Part shown: positions 27,853 to 37,567 of the stretch, piece by piece | Numbering within the stretch: position 1 is the first letter of the stretch | How the letters are laid out: each line of letters starts with the position of its first letter | Program-made: the position numbers and the translations under genes | Origin: Endomicrobium sp. | Lineage (GTDB): Bacteria; Elusimicrobiota; Endomicrobiia; Endomicrobiales; Endomicrobiaceae | NCBI GenBank assembly: GCA_031273925.1 | Contig: JAISQW010000004.1 | Coordinates: forward strand, 26,158-90,157 | DNA: 64,000 bases | Reading direction: 5' to 3' | The notes under the pieces: generated by a model | What the model was told of the DNA's origin: nothing | The model's input: only the letters and a program-made list of their open reading frames with translations | The model's database searches: none

Positions 27853-28072
27853 TTATTCATTAATTCTTTTATAGATTTTATTCATATCTTTACAGTATCT
27901 TTCCAATTTTTTGTCATATAAAATACTAATAAGCAGTATTTTATCTGTTATTTTAATAATATATCTTGTAAAAAACAAGGTAAGATTTATATAATTATTA
28001 GAGTGTACTAATAGTATTTTTGGTATTAAATAACAAAAAAGTTCTGTAAAACTGTTTTCAAATAAAGATACT
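27853..28072 (-). pseudogene. Start-less open frame convergent with zapA (possible gene remnant)
   Basis: On the minus strand a frame of about 72 codons is free of stops from just after a TAA at about 28073-28075 to a stop at 27853-27855, abutting the zapA stop. It reads like protein, with segments such as TELFCYLIPKILLVHSNN, ITDKILLISILYDKKLERY and DMNKIYKRINE. It has no ATG or GTG at a useful place, only one internal TTG, and the same frame is stopped just upstream beside a run of eight Ts. In DNA this A+T-rich, 72 stop-free codons are unlikely by chance. I do not recognise the family. It could be a decayed gene, or chance sequence over an RNA gene. Confidence 0.35.
27918..27944. repeat. 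10-bp inverted repeat in the zapA-fau gap
   Basis: ATAAAATACT (27918-27927) and AGTATTTTAT (27935-27944) are perfect complements around a 7-base loop. It lies 66 bases after zapA and may end the zapA transcript or be part of a structured RNA. No clear T-tract follows on the plus strand. Confidence 0.5.
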
Positions 28073-28180
28073 TAAAAAAAATTAAATTTTAAATTAATGA
28101 TTGAAGTCTTATTTGCATAAAGATTTTATAATGAAACTGTTTGTTAGATCTTTTTTATTTATAAAAGATAGTAATAAAAA

Positions 28181-28774
28181 ATGTTTATGTACGAATATTC
28201 AAAATTTAAAAAAAGTAAAATAAGAGCTAAATTTTTGAGCTTAAGGAAAAAAATAAGTTTTATCTCTGCTATTGAATCTAGTATTGATATTTTTTTTAAG
28301 ATCAAGAAACTTTCTTTATATAAGAAAGCAAAAGTGATTATGTTTTATGTATCTTCCGGTTTTGAAGTCATAACTGATTTTATGATAAAATTATCTATTA
28401 AAGAAGGAAAAAATATTGTTGTACCAATTATAGTAAATTCTACAAACAAACAAATGTTGTCTATAAAAATAACAAAATTTGAAGATTTATTAAAATCAGT
28501 TTATGGCATTAGACAACCAAAAATGGATTTTAATAATATTATAGAAAAAGATTGTATAGATCTAATTTTTGTACCTGGTGTTGTCTTCGATTTGTTTGGA
28601 TATAGAATGGGTTACGGTAAAGGTTATTATGATAGATGGCTTAGGGATATACCAATTTCAAAAACAATAGGGCTTGCTTATAGTTTTCAAATCATAAATA
28701 AACTACCTATTGACAAACATGATGTACCAATAGGTATGATAATTACTGAAAAAAAAGTTATTATTAGAAAATAA
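28181..28774 (+). CDS. fau: 5-formyltetrahydrofolate cyclo-ligase
   Basis: This ATP-dependent enzyme converts 5-formyl-THF to 5,10-methenyl-THF and rescues stored folate. The 197-residue protein has RAKFLSLRKKIS near the N-terminus, IMFYVSSGFEV, and the catalytic/ATP segment IDLIFVPGVVFDLFGYRMGYGKGYYDRWL. GYGKGYYDR is diagnostic. Either ATG 28181 or ATG 28187 may be the start, and neither has a clear ribosome site. A TATAAT at 28127-28132 and a 7-bp hairpin at 28148-28169 lie in its leader. The gene links functionally to gcvT and folK. Confidence 0.93.
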   Translation: MFMYEYSKFKKSKIRAKFLSLRKKISFISAIESSIDIFFKIKKLSLYKKAKVIMFYVSSGFEVITDFMIKLSIKEGKNIVVPIIVNSTNKQMLSIKITKFEDLLKSVYGIRQPKMDFNNIIEKDCIDLIFVPGVVFDLFGYRMGYGKGYYDRWLRDIPISKTIGLAYSFQIINKLPIDKHDVPIGMIITEKKVIIRK

Positions 28775-28843
28775 TATGTGTTTATTGTTTTACATATAAA
28801 ATATTTCAGAGTATAATTAATATGAAAATAAAATAGGAAAATC

Positions 28844-28872
28844 TTGTGCATCATCTGTACATCTTGTATAAT
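28844..28872 (+). promoter_or_regulatory. Possible promoter for rny
   Basis: TTGTGC (28844-28849), a 17-base spacer and a perfect TATAAT (28867-28872) precede rny by about 35 bases. The -35 box is weak (three of six). Another TATAAT lies at 28812-28817. Confidence 0.45.
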
Positions 28873-28908
28873 TAGCAATATGTAATATATAAAAAGGGGT
28901 ACGATGTG

Positions 28909-30408
28909 ATGAAAAATTTAACTGCTATTATAATTGCTTTTGCTATAGGGTATATTGTACGTTTTATATATGCAAAATTATATAAAAAATCTTTAGAACG
29001 GCATTCAGAAAAAATTATAAAAGAAGCAAATTTAATAATTGATAATAAAAAAACTGAATTTGAAAACGAAATGAAAGAAAGAAAATTATCTATACAAAAT
29101 ATGGAAAATAGATTAACTCAACGAGGAGATAATTTAGACCGTAAATTTGAGATTATTGATAAAAGAGATAGAGACCTAATATGTAAAGAAAAAGAATTTT
29201 TAATAAGAGAAAAGTCTCTTATGAAAGCACTTGCAGAAATAGATAAAATAAAAGAAAATCAAGTAAAACTTCTCGAAAAGATTTCAGAAATGACAAAAGA
29301 TGAGGCAAAAAAAAGCATAATAAATGAGATAGAAGGAGTAGCGAAACGAGATGCTGCAATTTTAATACAAAAAATTGAACATGAAACTCGTGAAAATGCC
29401 ACTAAAAAATCTAAAGAGATTCTTTCTATTGCAATACAACGTGTAGCTGTGGATCATACTTCAGACATTACTACTTCAACAGTTCAAATTTCAAGTGATG
29501 AAATTAAAGGAAGAATCATAGGCAGAGAAGGTAGAAACATAAAGGCTTTTGAACATTTAACTGGTGTTGATTTAATAATCGATGATACTCCAGAATCTAT
29601 AACACTTTCAGCTTTTGATGGTGTAAGAAGACAAATAGCAAAAATTGCATTAGAAAAATTAGTTAATGATGGTAGGATTCATCCTGCAAGAATAGAAGAA
29701 ATTATTGAAAAAGTAAAAAAGGATATGGATCAACATCTTAAAGAAGTCGGTGAACAAGCTGCACTTGATGCTGGAATACTTGGTCTTAATTTTGAAATTA
29801 TTAAATTATTAGGAAAACTTAAATATAGAACCTCTTATGGCCAAAATCAATTACAGCATACTTTAGAAGTTTCATGGCTTGCAGGTGCTATAGCTGGTGA
29901 ATTAGAGCTTGATATAATGTTTTGTAAAAAAGCAGGGTTGTTACATGATATAGGTAAAGCTGTTGACCATGAAGTTGAAGGAACTCATCATCAAATTTCT
30001 GCTAATGTGGCTAAAAAATATGGTGAATCACCAAAAATGATAAATGCAATTTTATCACATCATGAAGGAATAGAAATACCATTGAGTCAAGAAGCTTTTG
30101 TTGTAGCAGCAGCAGATGCAATTTCTGCATCAAGACCAGGTGCTAGAAGAGAATCAATTGAGCATTATATTAAACGTCTTGAGCAACTCGAACGAATTGC
30201 AAAAAGTTTTAAAGGTGTTTCTGTTGCTTATGCAATACAGGCTGGTAGAGAAGTTAGAATACTTGTTGAACCTAATGATATTAACGATGAACATGCTCAA
30301 ATTTTGGCGCGTAATATAGCAAAAAAAATCGAACATGAACTTGAATATCCAGGACAAATTAAAATTACTGTGATACGTGAAATACGCGCTCAAAGTATAT
30401 CTAAATAA
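28909..30408 (+). CDS. rny: Ribonuclease Y
   Basis: This membrane-anchored endoribonuclease initiates mRNA decay. The protein (about 500 residues) has one N-terminal membrane helix (residues 3-20) and a long charged coiled coil (about 30-190). The KH RNA-binding domain reads [29 protein letters not shown]. The HD phosphodiesterase domain has the metal motif [12 protein letters not shown] and [24 protein letters not shown] precedes the start. GTG 28906 is an alternative one codon earlier. RNase Y is characteristic of Firmicutes and several other phyla rather than enteric Proteobacteria. Confidence 0.96.
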   Translation: MKNLTAIIIAFAIGYIVRFIYAKLYKKSLERHSEKIIKEANLIIDNKKTEFENEMKERKLSIQNMENRLTQRGDNLDRKFEIIDKRDRDLICKEKEFLIREKSLMKALAEIDKIKENQVKLLEKISEMTKDEAKKSIINEIEGVAKRDAAILIQKIEHETRENATKKSKEILSIAIQRVAVDHTSDITTSTVQISSDEIKGRIIGREGRNIKAFEHLTGVDLIIDDTPESITLSAFDGVRRQIAKIALEKLVNDGRIHPARIEEIIEKVKKDMDQHLKEVGEQAALDAGILGLNFEIIKLLGKLKYRTSYGQNQLQHTLEVSWLAGAIAGELELDIMFCKKAGLLHDIGKAVDHEVEGTHHQISANVAKKYGESPKMINAILSHHEGIEIPLSQEAFVVAAADAISASRPGARRESIEHYIKRLEQLERIAKSFKGVSVAYAIQAGREVRILVEPNDINDEHAQILARNIAKKIEHELEYPGQIKITVIREIRAQSISK

Positions 30409-30534
30409 TGTTTTAAAGTATCAAATTTGATTTTTTGTTTGTGATATGTTTATAAATATGAATAATTACTAAAATTTAATTAGATAAAAAAATAAATCTT
30501 TAAAAAAATTAAATCATTATTACAAAGGATTACT

Positions 30535-31416
30535 TTGAAAAATTTTCTTAACAAAAAAGTAAATTATATAAATTCAGCACTAAAAGAATTTTTACCAAAA
30601 GATAATTCTATTATTTCTAAAGGTATGCGTTATAGTGTATTAGCAGGCGGGAAAAGACTTCGTCCAATATTTTTAATATTATCAGCAGAGCTTTTTGGTG
30701 GTAAATCTCATGATGTACTTCCAGCTGCTTGCGCTATTGAATATATACATACATATTCATTAATACATGATGACTTACCAGCTATGGATAATGATGATTG
30801 GCGAAGAGGTATTCCTACAAATCACAAAAAATTTGGAGAAGCAGTAGCTATCTTATGCGGTGATGCTCTTCTTACAGAATCTTTTAGTCTTATACTGAAA
30901 TCAAAAAGTAGTCCTAAAAATATAAATGAAGCAATAAGAATTCTTTCTAATTATGCTGGCTATAGAGGCATGATTATGGGACAAGTTAAGGATACATTAC
31001 TTATAAAAGATTTATATAATAATTCCACAAAAATGTTTTTAAAACGTAAATTAAAACTTATACAAATTCAAAAAACATCAGCACTAATAATTGCAAGTTT
31101 AAGAATGGGTGCTATTCTTGCAGGCGCTGATAAAAATAGTTTACAAATTCTTGAAACTTATGGTACTGATATTGGCATAGCTTTCCAAATTACGGACGAT
31201 ATTTTGGATGTATATGGTAATGAGAATTTTTTTAATGAAAAAAGTAATGATTTGAAAAACAAAAAACTTACCGCATTATCTTTGTATGGTAAAAAAAATG
31301 CTACTAAAAAAGCTTATGAATATATTGAAAAAGCTAAAAAAGCGATATCCGTGTTTGGTAGTAAATCAAAAATATTTATTAGAATTGCAGAGCATATTAT
31401 CGATATGACACATTAA
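30535..31416 (+). CDS. ispA: Polyprenyl (farnesyl/geranylgeranyl) diphosphate synthase
   Basis: This trans-isoprenyl diphosphate synthase has 293 residues. The first aspartate-rich motif is SLIHDDLPAMDNDDWRRG and the second is ITDDILDVYG. GGKRLRP near the N-terminus binds isopentenyl diphosphate. The two-residue insertion in the first motif (DDxxxxD) is typical of bacterial FPP synthases. TTG 30535 is the start, with AAAGGA upstream. It is followed by dxs, as in the ispA-dxs order of many bacteria. Confidence 0.93.
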   Translation: MKNFLNKKVNYINSALKEFLPKDNSIISKGMRYSVLAGGKRLRPIFLILSAELFGGKSHDVLPAACAIEYIHTYSLIHDDLPAMDNDDWRRGIPTNHKKFGEAVAILCGDALLTESFSLILKSKSSPKNINEAIRILSNYAGYRGMIMGQVKDTLLIKDLYNNSTKMFLKRKLKLIQIQKTSALIIASLRMGAILAGADKNSLQILETYGTDIGIAFQITDDILDVYGNENFFNEKSNDLKNKKLTALSLYGKKNATKKAYEYIEKAKKAISVFGSKSKIFIRIAEHIIDMTH

Positions 31417-31482
31417 AACTTAGTAAAATATTTTAATAATTGTTTTGAAGAAATACTTATTAACCAATTGTGTAATAAAATA

Positions 31483-33348
31483 ATGAGTTTACTAAATATT
31501 ATTGATAATCCTGAAGATTTAAAAAAAGTTAAAAAAGAAAAATTGGAAATTCTTGCAAAAGAAATAAGAAATGAAATACTAAGTGTAATTTCAAGAAATG
31601 GAGGCCATTTATCCTCTAATCTTGGAGTTGTTGATTTAACTATTGCAATACATTGGGTATTTAATTGTCCAAATGATAAAATAATTTGGGATGTTGGACA
31701 TCAATCTTATACTCATAAAATTCTCACTAACAGAAAAAATAAATTCAATACGATAAGGACATATGGTGGATTAAGTGGTTTCCCAAAGAGATCAGAATCT
31801 GAATATGATGCTTTTAGTACAGGACATTCATCAACATCTATTTCAGCAGCTTTAGGATTTGCAGTTGCTAGAGACATAGCAAAAAAAAATTTTAAAATAG
31901 TTGCTATTATTGGTGATGGTTCTATGACAAACGGACTTGCTTTCGAAGGATTACAAAATGCAGGACTTTTAAAAAAAGACATATTAGTTATCTTAAACGA
32001 TAATGAAATGTTTATTTCGCAGAAAATTGGTGCAATTGTGGGATATTTTGCAAAACTTTTAACTATAGGAATGGCGAGAAAACTCGAGGAAAAAATTATG
32101 AAAACTGTTAGTAGATTTCATAATTTTGGGAAACCATTTAAAAAATTTATAAGAAGAATGAAAGTTATGCTTTTTCCGGGCATGCTTTTTGAAGAAATGG
32201 GTTTTACATATATAGGACCAGTTCAAGGACACAACATATGTAATTTGATTACTGTATTAGAAAAATTAAAAGATATGAAAGGTCCAGTGTTATTTCATGT
32301 TACTACAAAAAAGGGCAAAGGATATATTCCAGCTGAAATAAATCCTACAGAATTTCATTCTGTAGGCAAATTTAACATAAAAACAGGGAAAATTTTTCAA
32401 CAACATATGATTACATATACAGATATCTTTTCTGATATGTTAGTAAAATTAGCTTATGTTAATAAAAAAATAATTGCAATAACAGCCGCTATGCCAAATG
32501 GTACAGGTTTAGATAAATTTGCAAAAATATTCCCTAATAGATATTTTGATGTTGGGATAGCTGAAGGGCACGCTGTAACATTTGCTGCAGCACTTGCTGC
32601 ACTTGGCATGAAACCTGTATGTGCAATATATTCCACTTTTATGCAAAGAGCTATTGATAATATTATACATGATGTTGCTTTACAAAAGCTTCCAGTAGTT
32701 TTTGCATTAGACAGATCTGGATTGGTAGGTGAAGATGGAGGAACACATCATGGAGTTTTTGATTTGTCGTATTTAAATTACATACCACAATTAATTATTA
32801 TGTGTCCTTCCAATGGCAATGAATTGCAAGACATGCTTAATACAGCATTAAGCTTAGATAAACCATGTGTAATAAGGTATCCAAAAGGAACAGTTACTAA
32901 TACTACGTTAAATAAATTTAGTTCTACATTGCAAATAGGTAAAGCTGTAATTTTAAAAGATGGCAATGATATTTGTTTCCTAGGAATAGGAAATCATGTA
33001 AATACATGTTTAAAAACTGCAGAATTACTTGCAAAACAAAATATAAATGCTTCTGTAATAAATATGAGATTTTTAAAACCTATTGATATAAATATTTTAA
33101 AAGAAATGATTTCAAAAACTAAGAACTTTATCACAGTTGAAGAAAATGCTTTGATAGGTGGTTTTGGATTAACAATAAAAGCTATTTTATGTAATTATGA
33201 TGTTTTTGTTGAGTGTGTTGGTATTCCTGATAAATTTATAGAACACGGAAATTTAAATATTTTAAAAAAAAAATGCGGTATCGTAACAGAAGATATAGCT
33301 GTTATAGCATTACAAATGCTTAAAAAAAATAAAAAAGGATTTTGTTAA
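31483..33348 (+). CDS. dxs: 1-deoxy-D-xylulose-5-phosphate synthase
   Basis: Dxs is the first enzyme of the MEP pathway; it condenses pyruvate with glyceraldehyde-3-phosphate on thiamine diphosphate. The 621-residue protein contains GGHLSSNLGVVDLT, WDVGHQSYTHKILT, STGHSSTSISAALG and the ThDP motif GDGSMTNG...NDNEM. It also has the catalytic VGIAEGHAVTFAA and DRSGLVGEDGGTHHG. All key residues are present. ATG 31483 gives the family start; a TTG at 31468 would add five residues. Together with dxr, ispG and ispA it shows an active isoprenoid route. Confidence 0.97.
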   Translation: MSLLNIIDNPEDLKKVKKEKLEILAKEIRNEILSVISRNGGHLSSNLGVVDLTIAIHWVFNCPNDKIIWDVGHQSYTHKILTNRKNKFNTIRTYGGLSGFPKRSESEYDAFSTGHSSTSISAALGFAVARDIAKKNFKIVAIIGDGSMTNGLAFEGLQNAGLLKKDILVILNDNEMFISQKIGAIVGYFAKLLTIGMARKLEEKIMKTVSRFHNFGKPFKKFIRRMKVMLFPGMLFEEMGFTYIGPVQGHNICNLITVLEKLKDMKGPVLFHVTTKKGKGYIPAEINPTEFHSVGKFNIKTGKIFQQHMITYTDIFSDMLVKLAYVNKKIIAITAAMPNGTGLDKFAKIFPNRYFDVGIAEGHAVTFAAALAALGMKPVCAIYSTFMQRAIDNIIHDVALQKLPVVFALDRSGLVGEDGGTHHGVFDLSYLNYIPQLIIMCPSNGNELQDMLNTALSLDKPCVIRYPKGTVTNTTLNKFSSTLQIGKAVILKDGNDICFLGIGNHVNTCLKTAELLAKQNINASVINMRFLKPIDINILKEMISKTKNFITVEENALIGGFGLTIKAILCNYDVFVECVGIPDKFIEHGNLNILKKKCGIVTEDIAVIALQMLKKNKKGFC

Positions 33349-33421
33349 ATTCTAAATAACTTATTGAAAATTATTTATTTTTTATTTGCTTTAAAAATAG
33401 AAAATATGGAAAAGAGGAATA

Positions 33422-35869
33422 ATGAAAAAATATAATTATTTCGACATAGAAAAAAAATGGCAAAACAAATGGAAAAAGGAAAAGGTTTTTGAAAGTAATG
33501 AACTATTAGATAAAAAAAAATATTATTGTTTAGTTATGCTACCATATCCATCAGGTGATTTACATATGGGACATGTAAGAAACTATACTATTGGAGATGT
33601 TGTTGCTAGATTTTACAGAATGCAACAAAAAAATGTTTTACACCCAATGGGATGGGATGCTTTTGGATTACCTGCTGAAAATGCAGCTATAAATAATAAA
33701 ATTCATCCTGTAAAATGGATAAAACAGAATATATTTCGTATGAAAAAACAGTTACAAAATCTTGGATTTTCTTATGACTGGAGTAGAGAAATTAAAACAT
33801 GTGATCCAAAGTATTATAAATGGAATCAATGGTTTTTTATAAAGATGTGGGATAGGGGGTTGGTTTTTAAAAAAAATGCATATGTAAATTGGTGCAAATC
33901 TTGTAAAACTGTTTTAGCTAATGAACAAATTTCTGATAATACATGTTGGAGGTGTAATACTAATATTAGTCGTAAGAAATTAAATCAATGGTTTCTTAAA
34001 ATTACTGATTATGCTGATGAATTATTAAATGGACATAAACAACTTTCTGGTTGGCCAAAACAAGTTATATCAATGCAAAAGAAATGGATAAACAAAACTT
34101 ATGGTATGGAAATAAGTTTTACCTTATCAAAAATTAACAAAAAAATAAAAATATTTACTACAAGACCAGATACTCTTTTTGGCGTGACATTTTTGGTTAT
34201 ATCTCCTGAACATGATTTTATTGATGAAATAAAATCATATATTGAAAATTATAGTGAAGTTGAAATGTATATACATTCAAATAGAAATAACATTTTAAAT
34301 AAAGATAAAACTGGTATTAAATTAAATGGTATTAGTGCAATAAATCCATTGACAAATGAAAATATTCCAATTTACACATCTGATTATGTTTCAGTAGAAC
34401 ACGGAACAGGTATAATTATGGCTGTTCCGGCTCACGATCAAAGAGATTGGGAATTTGCAAAAAAGTTTAATATACCTATTAAAGAAGTTATAAAAAGTGA
34501 AACAAATTTTGTAGATATCAGTAAATGTGCTTATGAAGATGTAGGTATTCTTATAAATTCATGGCAATTTAATGGAATAAAATCCGATGAAGCTGTAAAT
34601 ATCATTTCAAGGTGGGTTGAAAAAAAAGGAGTTGGTAAGAAAGTTGTAAAATTTAAACTTAAAGACTGGCTTGTATCAAGACAAAGATATTGGGGTACAC
34701 CAATACCAATGATCCATTGTAAAAAATGTGGCATTGTTGCTGTGTCTGAAAAAAAACTACCAGTGTTACTTCCAGAAAAAATTAATTTTGTTGATGGGTA
34801 TGGATCATTATTGCAACAAAACCAAAATTTTATCAATGTCAAATGTCCAAAATGTGGAATAGATGCAAAACGAGAAACTGATACTATGGATACTTTTATT
34901 GATTCGTCTTGGTATTATCTTAGATATTGTGATATTAATGATAATATAGTTTTTGATATTAATAAAGTAAATTATTGGATGCCTGTTGATCAGTATATTG
35001 GTGGTATAGAACATGCTTGTATGCATTTATTATATTCGAGATTTTGGTATAAAGTTATTAGAGATTTGGGACTTGTAAAACATGATGAGCCTTTTACAAA
35101 TCTTTTAACTCAAGGCATGGTAACGTTAAATGGTACTGCAATGTCAAAATCAAAAAAAAATATTATAAGTCCTGATGAAATGTTGAAAAAATATGGTGCA
35201 GACACTACAAGACTTTTCATTCTTTTTGCAGCACCTCCAAAAAAGCAATTCAATTGGACATATTGTGGTTTAATGGGATGTTGGAGATTTATAAATAGAA
35301 TATGGCAGCTCTTAGACATTGTGAATAATAGAAGTAAAAAATATGTTTCTACTAATAATGATGACATAATTAAAAAAGAAAAGATAAAGCTTCTAATAGC
35401 AATGCATAAGACAATAAAAAAAGTTACTGAAGATATAAAAAAGGAATTACAATTGAATACTGCAATTTCTTGTATTATGAAACTTGTAAATATTTTATAT
35501 TCTTATAGATATCACTCAAACGATGATGGAATGTCTCTAAAGGTATATGAATCTGTCATTCTTTTAATGGCACCATTTACACCACATGTTTGTGAAGAAA
35601 TTTGGGAAAAATTAGGACACAAAAAATATATATCAACCTATACATGGCCAACTTTTGATGAAAATATAATTAATGAATCTTTTGTAGAATTACCTATACA
35701 AATAAATGGCAAATTAAGAGGTAAAATAACAGTTTCAAAAAATGCAAAGGAATGTGATATTAAAAGTGTTGTTGGTATGGATAACAAGATTTCAATACAA
35801 TTACAAAATAAAAAAATATTGAAATTTATATATATAAAAAACAAAATCATTTCAATAATTGCAAAATAA
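33422..35869 (+). CDS. leuS: Leucyl-tRNA synthetase
   Basis: This class I synthetase has 815 residues. HIGH motif: YPSGDLHMGHVRNYTIGD. The CP1 editing domain carries FTTRPDTLFGVTF and the aspartate-containing VPAHDQRDWEFA. KMSKS motif: AMSKSKKNIISPDEML. A zinc-type knuckle CxxC...CxxC lies around residues 160-185 (WCKSC...CWRCN), and another CxxC pair near 435-480. The length is slightly short of the E. coli enzyme. AGAGG precedes the ATG. It begins a leuS-lptE-holA order also found in Proteobacteria. Confidence 0.98.
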   Translation: MKKYNYFDIEKKWQNKWKKEKVFESNELLDKKKYYCLVMLPYPSGDLHMGHVRNYTIGDVVARFYRMQQKNVLHPMGWDAFGLPAENAAINNKIHPVKWIKQNIFRMKKQLQNLGFSYDWSREIKTCDPKYYKWNQWFFIKMWDRGLVFKKNAYVNWCKSCKTVLANEQISDNTCWRCNTNISRKKLNQWFLKITDYADELLNGHKQLSGWPKQVISMQKKWINKTYGMEISFTLSKINKKIKIFTTRPDTLFGVTFLVISPEHDFIDEIKSYIENYSEVEMYIHSNRNNILNKDKTGIKLNGISAINPLTNENIPIYTSDYVSVEHGTGIIMAVPAHDQRDWEFAKKFNIPIKEVIKSETNFVDISKCAYEDVGILINSWQFNGIKSDEAVNIISRWVEKKGVGKKVVKFKLKDWLVSRQRYWGTPIPMIHCKKCGIVAVSEKKLPVLLPEKINFVDGYGSLLQQNQNFINVKCPKCGIDAKRETDTMDTFIDSSWYYLRYCDINDNIVFDINKVNYWMPVDQYIGGIEHACMHLLYSRFWYKVIRDLGLVKHDEPFTNLLTQGMVTLNGTAMSKSKKNIISPDEMLKKYGADTTRLFILFAAPPKKQFNWTYCGLMGCWRFINRIWQLLDIVNNRSKKYVSTNNDDIIKKEKIKLLIAMHKTIKKVTEDIKKELQLNTAISCIMKLVNILYSYRYHSNDDGMSLKVYESVILLMAPFTPHVCEEIWEKLGHKKYISTYTWPTFDENIINESFVELPIQINGKLRGKITVSKNAKECDIKSVVGMDNKISIQLQNKKILKFIYIKNKIISIIAK

Positions 35870-35877
35870 ATTTAATT

Positions 35878-36429
35878 ATGAAAAGAATTCTTATTATTTC
35901 TTTTATGTTGTTTTTATCATTGTTTACAATATATTGCATATCAGATTGTTGTGATTCAGTTTTGTCAAAAGAATTAAATGATAGTAATCGTACTAAAAAA
36001 ATATATATAAAACCTTTTGTTAATAATACTGATCAATATGGTATTGAAGTAGAATTTGTAAACGCAATTGTAAATGAAATAATAATGGATGAACGTATAT
36101 CTTTAGAAAATAGTGAAACAGAATCTGATGTAGTTATTATTGGTATAATTGAGAAATATATTTTACATCAGTTGTTTTATGATATAAGTACTGCTTATGA
36201 ACAGTATAAACTTTTTGTTGTATTAAATATTTCATTAATAAACAAAAGCGACGGTAAAAATTTATTGAAAAATTCAAAAATAGAAGGCTTCCAAATTTAT
36301 ACTGATAAAACAAGGATGAAAATTATTAATGGTATAAAAAATAATGACAATGATGAAGAAATGGCTAGAATGCTTCTTTGGAAAAGAATGTCTAAAAATA
36401 TTATAAGATCAGTTGTAAGAGTTTTATGA
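35878..36429 (+). CDS. lptE: LPS-assembly lipoprotein LptE-like (probable)
   Basis: The 183-residue protein has a signal-like N-terminus (MKRILIISFMLFLSLF) followed by cysteines at residue 20 and just after. The mature region has the motif IYIKPFVNNTDQYGIEVEFVNAIVNEIIMD, as in the LptE family ('I.pF.N.T...G.E..lT.al..e...D'). LptE plugs the LptD barrel that inserts LPS in the outer membrane. The position between leuS and holA is the classical lptE locus. The lipobox is poor: the residue before Cys20 is tyrosine, so lipidation is uncertain. It fits with the lptA/B/C genes earlier in the window. Confidence 0.78.
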   Translation: MKRILIISFMLFLSLFTIYCISDCCDSVLSKELNDSNRTKKIYIKPFVNNTDQYGIEVEFVNAIVNEIIMDERISLENSETESDVVIIGIIEKYILHQLFYDISTAYEQYKLFVVLNISLINKSDGKNLLKNSKIEGFQIYTDKTRMKIINGIKNNDNDEEMARMLLWKRMSKNIIRSVVRVL

Positions 36430-36498
36430 AATATTAGATAAATATTTTTTTTATTTGGTTTATAAAATTTTTAACATATTTTTACAGGATTTTATTTA

Positions 36499-37533
36499 AT
36501 GCAGATTTTAAAGGTTCATGACTTTAACAAATTGATATTGAACAAACATATATTCCCAGTATATTTATTTATGTGTGAAGAGTTATATCTTTTTGAAATG
36601 TGTCTTAATAAGCTAAAAAAACAAATTGACATGGATAGTAGTAACAATGTTGATCAAGATTATTTTTATTTGCCAGAATCCTCTATAGAGAACATTGTAA
36701 GTACTGCTTATACATCTCCTTTTTTCAATAAAAAAAGGATTATTATTGTTAAAGGTATCAATGAAATGAAAGGAGTAGATATTGAAAAATTTACAAACTA
36801 TTTATTAAATATTACAAATGCTAATACATCATTACTTGTTTTAGTATATTTTGGTAATTTCAAAAATGATTTGAGTGTAAAAAGAAAAACATTTATCAAT
36901 AAATGTATTACTTCTCAAAAATGTATTTGTGTTAATTGTGAAAAACCATGTAATGAAGAAGTAAAAAAATTTATAAAAACTGAATTTATAAAAAGAAAAA
37001 AAATAATTTCTGATGATCTAATTTCGAGAATTATAGATAAAAATGGTACAGATTTATTGAATCTTTCAAATGAAATAGAAAAAATTGCACTATTTTTAGG
37101 CAAAAATCAAAAAATTAAAGATGAAGATTTAGAAAAAATTTACGGATATGTTAAAGATTCAAACATCAACAAATTGTTATATAATATTGATAATAAAGAT
37201 TTTAAAAATAGTATATATATTTTAGAAAAACTTTTAAATGAAAACGTAAATTGTACTATGATACTTTCAGCAATTTCATCAAATATTAGGAAAATGATTA
37301 TTGCGAAAAGTATGGTTAAAGAACAAAACATGTCTATTAATGAAATTGCTTCTTCAATTAGGATTTCTAATTCATATGTGAATATTTTTTTTATAAATCT
37401 AAAAAAACATAATGTAAACACGCTAAAGAGAAGTTTAAAAATGATATTAGATGCAGATATTGCAATAAAAACTGTTTGTGGAGATATAAAATTCTCTCTA
37501 TTGAGAATTATATTATTGATTTGTGGTGAATAA
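36499..37533 (+). CDS. holA: DNA polymerase III delta subunit
   Basis: The delta subunit opens the sliding clamp in the clamp loader. The 344-residue protein has the HolA pattern: FPVYLFMCEELYLFEMCLNKL (family 'vyll.G.e.yl..e'), FFNKKRIIIVKGI, a degenerate AAA+ core without Walker A, and the C-terminal collar helices (MILSAISSNIRKMIIAKSM). Sequence conservation is low in this family, so size, pattern and the leuS-lptE-holA context together support the call. Confidence 0.85.
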   Translation: MQILKVHDFNKLILNKHIFPVYLFMCEELYLFEMCLNKLKKQIDMDSSNNVDQDYFYLPESSIENIVSTAYTSPFFNKKRIIIVKGINEMKGVDIEKFTNYLLNITNANTSLLVLVYFGNFKNDLSVKRKTFINKCITSQKCICVNCEKPCNEEVKKFIKTEFIKRKKIISDDLISRIIDKNGTDLLNLSNEIEKIALFLGKNQKIKDEDLEKIYGYVKDSNINKLLYNIDNKDFKNSIYILEKLLNENVNCTMILSAISSNIRKMIIAKSMVKEQNMSINEIASSIRISNSYVNIFFINLKKHNVNTLKRSLKMILDADIAIKTVCGDIKFSLLRIILLICGE

Positions 37534-37567
37534 TATAAAAAAAGAAACATTTATGATATCATGTTAA

